This document shows positions 28,801 through 40,800 of a DNA stretch of 64,000 nt, piece after piece; the stretch's first letter is position 1; every line of letters starts with the position of its first letter. Origin of the DNA: Corylus avellana. Lineage: Eukaryota > Streptophyta > Magnoliopsida > Fagales > Betulaceae. A program made the translations under genes and the position numbers. The stretch spans positions 17,235,220-17,299,219 of the forward strand of contig NC_081546.1 of assembly GCF_901000735.1 (NCBI RefSeq), written 5' to 3'. The notes beneath the pieces were generated by a model. It was not told the origin of the DNA. It worked only from the letters and a program-made list of their open reading frames with translations, and did not search any database.

Positions 28801-31800
28801 TGACTAACAATTTAGGTGCCGATGGTGGTTTTTCTTTAGCATGTGGTTTTGCAAGAGGGGGAGTTGGGCGAAGGAGATGGGTTTTCGATGGGGTTTTCTC
28901 TTGGTTTTTCGATGGGGTTTTTCTCTTGGGTTTTAGTGGGTCTTGACAGCCCTTGATTTTGAGGTTTGGGTTGTGTTATTGGGGTGTCTACTTGTAGTTT
29001 GGTGGGTTTCTATGGTGTGGGTGGGGTTGCTCGTTGGTCCTTTGGGCTTTTATGGGTCTTTGTTTCCTTTTTGTTTTCTCTTTCTAGGTGGTCATTTTGT
29101 ATACTTGGGCGTCTTACGCTTTTAATAAAATTTGACATTACTTATAAAAAAAAGAGTGAGAAAACCGTTAATCATTTTTCTTTATTGTGAGATAGCTAGT
29201 GTTTTATGAAACTCTATTTTCGGTCTTTTTGGAATAGAGTGTGTAATGACCCAGGGAGAGTGCTAATCACACCTTTATAATCCAGTTACTCAATTTGGAC
29301 AATTCACTTACTAAATGTGGGACTAACTTCTTTTTTTTGATAAGTAATAATGCATTAAGAGCGCAGAGGGGCGCAACCCTAGTACACAGGAAGTATACAA
29401 AGGAGCGACTAAGCAGGGGAGAAAGAAGAAGAGAACAAAAAGAGAAAATCAGAAAAATCAATCACTAAAGGAGCAAGCCATCCTGCTGTCCATGTGAATA
29501 AAGTGTACAAAAAGAAGTGAATAAGATCCTCTAGGTTCCTCGACAAATCCTCGAAGCATCTTGCATTCCTTTCCTTCCAAAGACACCATAGAAGACACAA
29601 GGGAGCCATCTTCCAAACCACCGCACTACTAGATCTACCTCCCGCCCACCAACTGGCAAACATCTCCATGACGCTTCTAGGCATAACCCAACTCAAGTTA
29701 AAGCGAGAGAAGATGACCTCCCACAACTTGCGCGCGACCCCACAATGAAGGAAGAGATGGTCCACAGACTCCCCATCCACCTCACACATGCAACAACGAT
29801 TAACCACAACAATACCTCTCTTCCGAACATTATCCAGAGGGAGAGATTTCCCAAGAGCGGCCGACCAAGCAAAAAACGCCACTCGCAAAGGAGCCTTAGT
29901 ACGCCAAATCCTTCTCCAAGGGAACTGATTAGGCTCCTTAAGGGCAAGCCTCTTGTAGAAAGTGCGGACCTCAAACTTCCCTTTCCTTGAAGGAATCCAC
30001 CACATACGGTCAACCCCTTCCCCCCGGATCGGAGACGAATACAAGAGTGAGAAGAAAGAGGCTAAGGCCACCTCCTCCCAATCATGGATACTACGGGTAA
30101 AAGTAACGTTCCAGTGCACCATCCCATTTACACACTCCCGAATATCCGCAATGGAGGCATCCTTGTTGCGGGCTATAATAAAAAGGCCCGGAAAAGCCTC
30201 TTTGAGGGGCGTCTCGCCACACCAACAATCCTCCCAAAATTTGACCTTCCCCCCCAAACCGGGAACTAATCTGAAGTGGCACCGAAACGACCTCCAAACC
30301 CCACAAATGAATTTCCATAGCCCCACCCCATGCGTTCCACGAGGAACATTTGAACGCCAACCACCCCAAACCACCCCATACTTAGCCACCAAGATACTTC
30401 TCCACCAAGCTTCTTCTTCATTTGCAAATCTCCATAACCATTTCCCCAAGAGGGCTTGGTTGAAAAGGCGCAAGCTCCGAATCCCTAGACCTCCCTCAGA
30501 AATCGGAGAGCAAACCTCGCGCCAACTGACCAAATGGAATTTGGGTTCATCCTTGAAACCTCCCCATAAAAAATCCCGTTGAATCTTCTCAATACGGTTC
30601 GCCACGGATATAGGGATGGGAAACAGGGACAGAAGATAGGTGGGCAAGTTGGATAAGGTGCTCTTGATGAGAGTGAGCCTCGCCCCCTTGGACAAATAAG
30701 AACGCTTCCACGAGGCCAACCTTCTAGCAATTTTCTCCACCATATCATCCCAAACAGCCAACTGCTTGAAAGAAGCCCCTAACGGAAGACCCAAATACTT
30801 CAAGGGAAGCGAGCTAGTGCCACAACCCAAGACGCCGGCCAGCTCATCCGTCTCAACTGAATCTCCGACTGGGACCAAAACAGACTTGGCCCGATTAATC
30901 TTTAGCCCGGAAACCGCCTCAAAGCCTATACTGAGAGCTTTAATAAATCTAACATGTTCCGGTTCTGCCCCACAAAACACCAAAGTATCGTCAGCAAAAA
31001 GAAGGTGGGAGATCGACACCCGCTCATGCTCCCTAGCACCCACATAGAACCCATTGATGAAACCCCTGCTTATGGAGGCATTAATCATCCTACTAAAAGC
31101 CTCCATGACCAAGATGAACAAAAAAGGCGATAGAGGGTCACCTTGTCTAACCCCGCGCGAGCTCACAAAGAAACCGGAGGGCGAACCATTGATCAACACC
31201 GAGAACCGCACGGACGAGATGCAATGCTCAATCCAAGAGCACCATTTGTCGCCGAATCCACACCTTCTTAATAGATAGAGTAGAAACTTCCAGTTCATAT
31301 GATCGTAAGCCTTCTCCATATCCAACTTACACAAGAGGCCGGGGTCCCCGGATCTGAGACGGCTGTCCAGGCATTCATTGGCAATAAGCACCGAATCCAA
31401 AATATGTCTACCTTTGACAAAAGCGTTTTGCGGATTGGATATGACCCGATTCATGACTCCCCGCATTCTGTTGGCTANNNNNNNNNNNNNNNNNNNNNNN
31501 NNNNNNNNNNNNNNNNNNNNNNNNNNNNNNNNNNNNNNNNNNNNNNNNNNNNNNNNNNNNNNNNNNNNNNNNNNNNNAAAAGAACTCCATCTTAGTCTCT
31601 TGGAAACAAACAACATCAGCCTTCCAACTTCTAAGCAAATTTCTAACCCTCAACCTTTTATCCCTCTCATTCAAACCTCTCACATTCCATGAAAGAATTT
31701 TCAGCTTCATGATTTAACTCGACTGGCCCTCCCCTTATTTCTTTCCCTTGATGAATGCTCCAGAAAATTTACAGAGGACTGCAAATTAATAAGCTCCCTC

Positions 31801-34800
31801 TTGCCTTTTTTGACAATAGGAGTGCCCACTGCCCTCTCCACTTCTTTGCCTCTGTTGTCAGCCATAAGCCTCCCAATGGTCTCCTCAAGCTTACCTTCCT
31901 CACCATCACAAGTTAGGCCAACTTCCTTACAAGCCTGAATGATAAAAAATTTCTCCTGCACCTCCAATTGTGTCTCCTGAATAGAATCTGGGACAAAAGA
32001 CTCCTGATTGCTAGAACTCACCTCTTCTGTAGGAGCTCCAACCATATTATCCGCCTGTGATATGCCACACCCCATCTCCTTACCCAGAAGACCCTTCCCA
32101 GAATCACCCTGACACCCTCCCAAACCAACCTTCTCACCGACACTGGTAGCAGGCCCAGAGAGTTCCGGAGACACCCCACTGCTGGGGTGCTTACCCAGAA
32201 TCCCAGAAACAGCAACCCCCAAGACCCCCTTACGATCACCTTGGTCGACCAGCCCCTTCTCCAGAGTGGATAGAGGCCCCTGCCACTTCATCGGGGAAGC
32301 CATCGACACTGTAAACTCAGCCAAGGAGTCCGCCGTAGCTGTATCACCCAATGTGTCGACCCTTGTCGGACTCGCCGCCCCCTCACTGAACACATCTTCC
32401 TTAGTTGGCACCTCTGCCGGAGAAGTGGTTGCTAACTCCAGGGCCGAAGCAACCTCCCTGTCGCAGGACAACAACCTCTCCACAGAATGGGCGTAGATAC
32501 CGGCGACACCCACCAAAGACTTTGGGTCTCCCTTCAAACAGTCCAGCTCACCGGCCGGAGGCGCCGAAACTTGATCACTGGACACGACCTCTGTCGGCGC
32601 CTCTGCCGGAGACGAAGCGCCAGTTTGCGCGATAGACTCGGCATGGAGCACCCTGTCGCGAGACATCGGCCTAATCTCGGGACTACCGGCGAGGTCCACC
32701 GGAGCGAGAAGTCCACCCGACGAACACTCCGGCATGTCCACCAGCTTCGCACCACCCTTCGAGGCCTCCCCTTGCTCCACGGGCCGAACAGCTTTTCTCC
32801 TGAAATAAGTCTTAACCGGATGGTATCTCTTACCATGGTTGGGCCTACCCCAGAAGACCTTCCTGGGCTGGGCTATTTCCCCTCCTGCTAGCCCATAAGC
32901 TCCCGAACCCCCAGGCCTAGGTAGAGCACTCAGGCCTTCCACAAAACTGATAGTCCTCTCCAATCTGTCGAGCCCCACGTCGACCTCGCCTCTCAGTCTT
33001 ACCAACGTCTCCTTTGCATTAATTAAGTCTTCTTTAACACGAAACCAGGCTTGCACGACAGGGCTACCTGCCCCCTCCCGTCCCTTCGCCTGATCAGCTC
33101 CGCAAACCGAGACTGGCAGGCTCGTCGTGGTGATCAACCTGCTCGCCTGAACCGGAAACCTGCTCCCCGGAGCTCCGCCGAGAAGACCCAGTGTCTCCCC
33201 TGCCTTTGGATTGCTCGTTCCCTCCCCATACAAACTCTGATTCATCTTCGGACCCTCCATACCGCCCCTGTCCGACCTCCCTGCGGCTAGGGACTCAAGC
33301 AGACCCTCCTCCTGAGTATCCGAAAGCTGGTCTTGCTTATTCTTCCCTATAGAAACCTCCTTCAACCACCTTGGGACCCTGGCAATTGGCTCAGTGAAGG
33401 TATCGAAGCAGTCCTCTGTCCTCTGCAGCGATGACCCCATAACTTCCGCGTAGCTCCTCCTTCTCCCCCCTACATCATTTTTCTTAATAACTTCCCTAAC
33501 CTCCCTAGGCTCACACAAGGAAAGCTTGGCGAAGTGCACCTCCGTAATGAGACGTTTCCATCCTTGACCATGACGTCCTTCTGGTATAAAGACCGAGCCA
33601 CTCCTATGCCTCCCATCAAATTCTTCAATTGTCAGGAACCTCCCATGTCTGTTAGCACATTTCTGTGCAATTATCCGTGGATACCTTGCTCTGGATTGGT
33701 CCCAAAAAACCTCTGAGGAATCCACTGCCACCAGGTCCTCAACAATTCGTGCCAACCACACCACCTCATCCTTGTGCAAGAAGATGGTTTTTTGTTTCCT
33801 ATTGCCTCTTTCGAATATTCTCACCCCTGAAACCCCACTCTTAATCAGAAATTCGAAAGTTTTGGACTCCACATTCCACTTTCTCGAAGTAGCCATACCG
33901 CTCCCTAGATCACCAGCAAAAAACTAGACCCCCAACCAGTAACCACGCGCCACCTACGCGCCTAAACTCAGGCGAGGTTGGAATAGAGAGAAGAGAGAGA
34001 AGAGAGCATTTACATGGTTTACAATTATAATCTAAGATTTTATACTTCTCATAACTTCTTGGGTGTCATAGAGAGGGTCATGCCTCAGCGAGTGGCACAT
34101 CACTTGGCTTGTTGGAGAGGGTAGTTTGGTAGACTTTTTTTTTTTTTTTTTGATAAGTAATAATGATATAAAAAACGCAAAGGGGCGCATCCCACATAAA
34201 CGGGAAGTATAAACAGAAAGCGCCTAGGAGGGAGAGAAATAAAAAAGAAAATCAGAAAAACTAATCACTAAAGGAGCTAGCCAAGCGGCCGTCCAAGAGT
34301 AAAGAGTAAAGAAGAAAAAATGAGTCAATTCCTTTATGGTCCTAGTGGAATTTTCAAAACATCTAGCATTTCTTTCATTCCAAATACACCACATAAGACA
34401 CAGAGGGATCATCTTCCACACAACCACGCTTCAAGTTCGCCCTCCCGACCACCAGCTATCAAACAAGGCCCTCACCCTGCAAGGCATGACCCAATGCAAC
34501 CCAAACCGCTTAAAAATCGTGTGCCAAAGAGTACTTGCGAGCTCACAGTGGAGAAGAAGGTGATTGACTGACTCTCCGGTCTTCTTGCACATACAACACC
34601 ACTCCACTACCACTATGTTCCTCTTACGCATCGTATCATGAGTCAAAATTTTGCCTAGGGCCGCAATTCACCAGAAAAAAGCCACTCACTGAGGCGCCTT
34701 AGTACGCCAGATGCTCTTCCAAGGAAACTCCTCTTGATTAGAAATGGACAAGGCCTTGTAGAACGACTTAACCTCGAACTTGCCCTTCTTGGACGAAGAC

Positions 34801-37800
34801 CAGCAAATACGATTACACTGCCTAGGGAAACCTTGCAAGAATACAACTGATCAAAAAAAGGAGAAACCAAATCCATCTCCTAATCTTGGACCGATTGAAC
34901 AAAAATGACATCCCACTCAACAATCCCATTCCTCCCAACAAAATTATCCTTCACCCAAGCTTCTTTGTGTCTGGTGATACTGAATAAGGATGAGAAGGCT
35001 TGCTTCAAGGAATTGTCCCCACACCAAATATCATGCTAGAATCGAACTTTCGAACCCTCCCCCACCTCAAAACGAATACCTTTGGCAAAAAAATTCCACC
35101 CTTTACGAATATGCTTCCATAGACCCACACCATGAGAACCCGAAACCTCCTTCGTGCACCACCCACCTTCTTGGTCTTCATACTTAGCTTTGATCAGCTT
35201 ACATCAAAGAGCCCCGTTCTCATTTGCGTATCTCCAAAGCCATTTCCCCAAAAGAGCTTGATTAAACTGGTGCAACCTCCGAATGCCAAGACCCCCAAAG
35301 CGTAGAGGGCGGCAGACTTGGTTTCAACTTACAAGATGCAACTTAGGCTCATCTCCCATTCCTCCCCACAAGAAATCTCTTTGGACTTTCTCAATCCTTT
35401 TAGCTACACTAACAGGAATCGGAAACAGAGACAAAAAGTAAGTCGGAAGATTAGCCGAAGTGCTCTTAATGAGAGTTAAACGACCTCCTTTAGAAAGATA
35501 CATTCTCTTCCAACCTGCCATCTGACGCTCCATCTTTTCGATCACTTCATTCCACATAACCGTATCCTTATACGGCGCTCCAAGAGGGAGACCCAAATAC
35601 TTCATAGGCAACTCGGCTACACTACACCCAAGGATATTAGCTAAAACCCTAATGGTAGACATTATAGTTTAGCAATGTGGAAGTTGATTCCATCTTGCTT
35701 AATGTGGTGTATTTGGAGAGAACACAATGATTGGAGTTTTGAAGACTGTAAGAGGACGGTGGCAGAATTAAAGACCTTTTTCTTCAAAACCCTTTGTCAC
35801 TAAATGACTGCCTATAATTGTTTTCATATTTCCAGTGCTCATGATTTTCTTGATCTTTTATCTTTTTCTTGATTGGTGTCTCTCTTATATACTTCTCATA
35901 TATTTGAATTGCGCCCCCTTTGCGTTTTAATAAAATTCAATTACTTATAAAAAAAACCTTTTTTTTTATCCACCTAAATTTTATTTTGTTTTTATGTTCT
36001 GTTGAGTTTAATCTGGGTCGTGGCTGCAAAATTTGTTAAGGGAAATAAGTAATCCAAAATTAAATGTATTTAGTTTATTTATGATTTCATATGCAAATTA
36101 ATAATGCTTTGTATCTTTGAGTGTAGGCAAATTGTGCTGTTTGCAAGGCCGATGATAGTGGTGCAACTGCTTTGAGTCTCTCCGCATCTTGTAAGGATTT
36201 GTATGGGACCCAGTGCATTGGCCTATATGGCAAAATAAGATCGTGGAAATCTGTAAGTTCAGTCTGATTTTTCTCCCAATCCTTTGATCCGTACAAATTT
36301 TTAAATTATTTTATCACCTGACGAAGTGACTGATTGACTGCTTGTTTAAAGGTTGCAATCATTCAAATGTTGGAAAAGCAGATGGGGCCAGAGTCTTTCC
36401 GCAATGTGAGAGCCCTTGATACTTTGTTGTCTGGCTAGCAGTATTTTTATCGATGATAAATGAGAGTGTCTTTGAGTTGTTATTGCATGTACTGGTTTTT
36501 GTGTCTCATTGTTCAATATTTATTTCTTGAACATTTATTTTGTTACTTCTTGGTATTCTAAAAGATACTGGGGCCTCAGCATTTGATGAATATTATAAGC
36601 AATATGTGATTCCTGAAGAGTTGTTTTCCTGATAGTGGATCCATACTTTGGTGTATTCCTTCAATTTGGTGTATTCCTTAAGATTGAGATGGGACAAGCT
36701 TTGTTGGGTATCTTCCAAGAGAGGATTGTTTGATGTTTGATCATACTAGAATGTCCTTGTGTCTCATGATAGTACTTCTCTCTCTTGGAAGAGTATTTGG
36801 CGGAATAAGGTACCCTTGAGAGTGGCGTTGTTTGCTTGGTCACTATGGACAAGGAAGACGCATATTATTGTTGTTGATTGGTGTTGCATGTTTAATAAGA
36901 GTGGAGATTGGAAAGGAATGCTAGATGCTTCGAGGATTTGTCAAGGAACCTTGAGGACCTTGTTCATTTCTTTTTGTACACACTCTTCACTTGGACCGCA
37001 GGCTGGCTTGCACCCTTAGTGATCATTTTTCCTTATTTTCTTTTTATGTTCTCTTCTTCTTAGTCGCTCTCTTGTATACTTCCTGTGTACTTGGGTTGCC
37101 CCCCTCTGTGCTCTTTTAATGCATCATTATTTATCAAAAAAAAAAAAAAAAAGAGTGGAGAGTCGGTTGATCTCCTGCTCCGTTGTGAGATTGCCAGTGC
37201 TCTTGGGAATGCTATCTTCAACAATGTGGCTTGGGTTATGCCTAGTCGAGTAGTAGACCTCTTTGCATGCTAGAGAGGCCAAGTTGGTCGGTTTCATTTG
37301 GTTGCAGTATGGAGATGATACCGTCCTGCCTTATTGGTGTCTTTAGAGAAACAGAAATGATCGGAATTGTGAGGATTTTGAGCGAACATCAGTGGAATTA
37401 AAGGCTTTTTTTCTTTAAGACACTTTACCATTGGGCTGCTGTCTTTGATTTTAATATTTCTAGCTATCAAGCTTTTCGAAGAGCAGAAATCAATTGTAGC
37501 AATCCTCATAGTTATACAATCAACATGCATAAATAGAAAAACTAGAAATTAACTACAATCAAACCATTGTGCTTGGAAAGGGTTACATCAATACCCCACA
37601 CTTGGGTTTAGCTGCTTATGCTCTTCTAAGCTCCAAAGACAATTTTACTGAATTTTTGCTCTAAAAAGCGGTGTCTCTGTTTACAATGTTTAGAACCCTA
37701 TTTATAGGGATTTGGAAAACCCTAAAACCCTAGAAATCCTCAGAAAGTCGGAAGTCAGTCTCCAAGTCCAATTGGGAGACTGAAAACCAAGTCTTTGCTG

Positions 37801-40800
37801 GAAAAGGACTGCTGCCGTGTTGTACACACCCGAGTGCACTAGATCCGAGGTCTTGTGCGCTCGAGCTTAGCTTTTGTGCGCACGAGCGCAGGCATGCGCT
37901 CAATCCCTGGCCGCAGACGCTCGAGCGCAGTGCGCTCGATCCTAGGGGTGCTACGATCGATCCTAGATCCAGAATGCTCAATTTGTTGTCTTTTTAAGCC
38001 CAATTTCCAATGGTTTGTCAAATGAGACCTGAAACACAAAAACAAAACAAAATCAATCAAACAACAATGCTAAGGAATTAACATATGTAAATTAAGGGGC
38101 ATGAATGTGCAACATTCAACGCTTATCACACTCCCCAACTTACATATTGCTAGTCCCTTAGCAATACAAAACAGAAAATAAACTGAAAACAAAAAGATAA
38201 ATCCAGCTTTCGTAGGATGTACGGTTGCATTTAGCGTATGCAACAAGCCTTTTAAACCCCTAGGAATTCCCTAGAGGACGAGTGAAGTCTTGTGAGGGTT
38301 TTTCAGGAATGATACCCACAAACATTTTATAACCATGTAATCCCCAAGAATGCAATATCATGACCATCATGGTTCTCAGTCATTAACATGCTTAATAAAA
38401 CAAACACTATCTTCACAATTTCAGGAAATTGTAACTTAGCTCCAATCACGGCAATTATGAAATATTACAAAATTCAACTAGTGTATGTGAACTCAACACA
38501 TAGTCATGGGATATCAAAACTATCTCAATCATGCATGGATCAATACTCAAAATTCCTTAGACTCCCCATCGGATAAAACAACCAAGGCACATAATTTCCT
38601 TTTTTTTTTTTTTAGCTCACTTAGATCCCTTAAGCTTTCTGATTGACCCATGTATCGAGCGTTAGGCCAATGACTCCCAAACCAGATGGTTTTAGGGCAT
38701 TAGGTGTAAAGACACCCCTAATGACTTACTAACTCGGGTAAAAAAGGCTACAAAGCTAAGCTACTTTTCTTTTTTCCTTTTTTTTTTTTAGATCTTTTCT
38801 CTTCTTTTAATTAGACGTTCCTCTTGTATACATTATGTATACCTGGGTTGTGCCTTTACATTTTTTAATTATACTTGCGATTACTTATCATTGTGAGGAT
38901 GTTTTAATTCCCCATTGTGCTTATTTAAACAGATATTGGGAGGAGTGGAGACATAAGTTTTTGCTTGTTTTTCCTGTAAAAAGACAAGAAAAGATAGGAT
39001 CCTAGGTTACATGTCCTCATGAGGTTTATTATTGAAAGAATGTTCTGCTAATAATTTGTTCATCATATTTTTCTCACCCACATCTACTGCTAATGAGGCC
39101 ATGTTTTCCTGCTTTTTCCAGTTTATGCTTATTTTTTTGTTCATTAATTTATTGCTTTTGTTGTTAGTTGTAGGCTTGCCTATGATGTATACCAATGTTA
39201 ACTATGGTTTGTATGGTGAAATAACAATTTTCTCTAGTGATGGTTTTCATTCTTGTTTTGTTCGTACAGATTTTGCAGACAATAGTGTCTCGGGCTCAGG
39301 ATGCAACTCGTACTTCAAGATCTCTCAGTACGAAGGAGGTAATGATATTCTACTACTGCAAAATGTTATCATCTATCTGTACATTTATGCCAACAACTTA
39401 GTGAACTTTGATTTGCTCTTTTCCATTAGGACAATCCAATATGAATGAAAGATTATTAGCATTATTTGCATTGTTAGAGTTCTTGAACAAGGAGATGGAC
39501 TGTAGCTAGATGGAAGTTTGAGTGCTGCAGGTTGAGGGGAGTTAGGCATCCTTTAGTAGAGAGCAGGCTAAATAACAGTAGCATATTACTTCAAAGTAGG
39601 AGCCTAATGATGTCATTTGTATTATCCCCTAGGAGGGTAAGATCTTAATAGTTGTGTAGTTGGCCTCAGGAGTGTTATTAATAGTGAGTTTTGGTGTCAC
39701 ATTAGTCATTTGAGAACTGGCTGTGTCATCTCTGTAGCAGACCAGTTAGAGCCAAGATGAAGAGTTACTGTCTTGGAATGGGAGAGAGCCGTCTATAGGG
39801 GACAAAGAATGGTGCAGGCATGCTGTTGTCCTTGAATCTGCCACTTTGTCCTCCTCAGGCCAAGATTAGGGACTATATAGCTATTGCTTAAGGAGCTGGC
39901 TTGCTCATGTCCCTTTGTAGAAGTGGTGAATAGAAGGAATTCCAACCAAGTGCTACCCTTTTTCAGTAGCTTTCCTCCTTTGTAACAGTCCATCTGGGAT
40001 GTATTGGGCCACGCTAAGAATGTGCATCAGGGCGTCAATCTGGTTCTAGAGGTGATGTGGAGGCTCAAATCTGGGAGTATATAAAAGACCACTAATAAAG
40101 CAGAAGAAAAACACAAATCAAGAAACTTTTACGATATATATATATATATAAGTAATTGTTGTATATATCAAAACGCTAAGGGAGCGCAACCCTAATACAC
40201 AAGAAGCATATAAAGAGAGCGCCAAGAAACACCCAGAAAAGCCCTAAACTCCCAAGGAGCACCCACAAGAGAACCCAAAAGGGAAGCCAAGGCTCACCCA
40301 CAAACCCACCAGAACTCGCCCAAAAAACCCACAAGAAACCCCACAAAACCCTCGGGGACTATAGCGTAATAGTCTTGCCCTTAGTCCCAGGCCACGCGAC
40401 TTTTATGCTAAGATCCTCTTTCACCTCATTCAGCCACGCAACCTTTCGATCCTCCTCATCGCCCTCCAATAGCCCCGCCTCCCGTGCTACCTTATTTTCC
40501 CAACAAAAATCCTCTTCCACATTCATCAAGAGCTCCAAACAATATTCGTCCTTTAACTCTTCACAGTCCTTTATCTTGACCTCCATCCACTCAATCTGCC
40601 ATTTTTGGGATTTGGTCAGATCGTAAACCACAGTTTTGGAGTCAGAGGAGCACGGCCTAGTTGTACTATTAGACCCTTGCGAACTGGAATCCGGAGCAAA
40701 CCCATCCAACCCAAGACGAGAACCCGACCCATACAAAAAAGATGGAGAATTTTGAATCTTCCGGGAAGGCTGATTGGAAACATGCTCCGGAGAATGAATT

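Larger units (their letters stand above)
23667..28809 (-). mobile_element. Ty1/copia LTR retrotransposon, decayed
   Basis: LTRs of about 205-210 bp at both ends, a primer site next to the right LTR, a purine tract next to the left LTR, and on the minus strand, in the copia order, gag, protease, integrase, reverse transcriptase and RNase H. Integrase before RT assigns it to Ty1/copia. Frames are broken in gag and several times in pol. The LTRs differ at about 15 positions plus one small indel, so the insertion is not recent. Possible target repeat attca/attta. Confidence 0.93.
23548..29151 (+). mobile_element. Second LINE-like insertion, itself split by a copia element
   Basis: The outer parts are 23548-23666 and 28810-29151. 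The right part ends with tacttgggcgtcttacgctt, acattacttat and poly-A, a LINE 3' tail on the plus strand. The short repeat aagag (23543-23547, 29152-29156) brackets it. No coding frame was recognised in the parts. The Ty1/copia element at 23667-28809 lies inside it. Confidence 0.55.
29331..34007 (-). mobile_element. Probably full-length L1-type LINE with ORF1 and ORF2 (gap inside)
   Basis: From 5' to 3' on the minus strand: a CT-rich 5' leader (34007-33897), ORF1 (33896-31707), ORF2 (31710-29409, with a 100-N gap) and a 3' tail with poly-T at 29331 on the plus strand. It is the only element here with 5' leader, ORF1 and both ends. Both readable frames are open. No clear target duplication was found. 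Confidence 0.9.
29240..34068 (+). mobile_element. Solo LTR interrupted by a large LINE
   Basis: The left part 29240-29330 starts TGTGTAATGACCCAGGG and the right part 34008-34068 ends TTGGGTGTCA, giving TG...CA ends. The 5-bp duplication tagag (29235-29239 and 34069-34073) confirms the insertion into the old LINE. The left part resembles the TRIM LTRs at 15337 and 15629 (tgtaatgac, ggg). The LINE at 29331-34007 sits inside. Confidence 0.7.
22391..36126 (+). other. TAF2 intron 8, 13.7 kb nested transposon cluster
   Basis: Holds an old plus-strand LINE split into four parts (22950-23547, 29157-29239, 34069-34134, 35661-35955) by four later events. The first 560 bp (22391-22949) are AT-rich with poly-A and poly-T runs and an attatt repeat; I see no feature there. 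35956-36126 is plain intron up to the exon 9 acceptor. Confidence 0.85.
36406..39269 (+). other. TAF2 intron 10
   Basis: 2.9-kb intron with LINE remnants on the plus strand (36670-36907, 36908-37150, 37151-37485, tail at 38811-38895) and an LTR-retrotransposon-like stretch (37486-38800). 36406-36669 and 38896-39269 are plain AT-rich intron. Confidence 0.8.

Noticed and set aside
28943..29190. Open frames of 60-74 codons rich in W, V and G near the right end of the copia cluster.
   Set aside because: They translate a GT-rich LINE-like tail region; no LINE or host protein motif is present.
29962..30582. A 206-codon plus-strand frame.
   Set aside because: It lies antisense to the reverse-transcriptase frame of LINE ORF2, whose motifs are clear.
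32266..33716. Plus-strand open frames across 32.2-33.7 kb.
   Set aside because: They are antisense to the LINE ORF1, which has a coherent 729-codon frame and matches a second ORF1 at 53 kb.
39032..39448. A 138-codon frame that could be a separate small gene.
   Set aside because: It runs from intron 10 through TAF2 exon 11 in a wrong frame and has no recognisable feature; exon 11 explains the conserved part.
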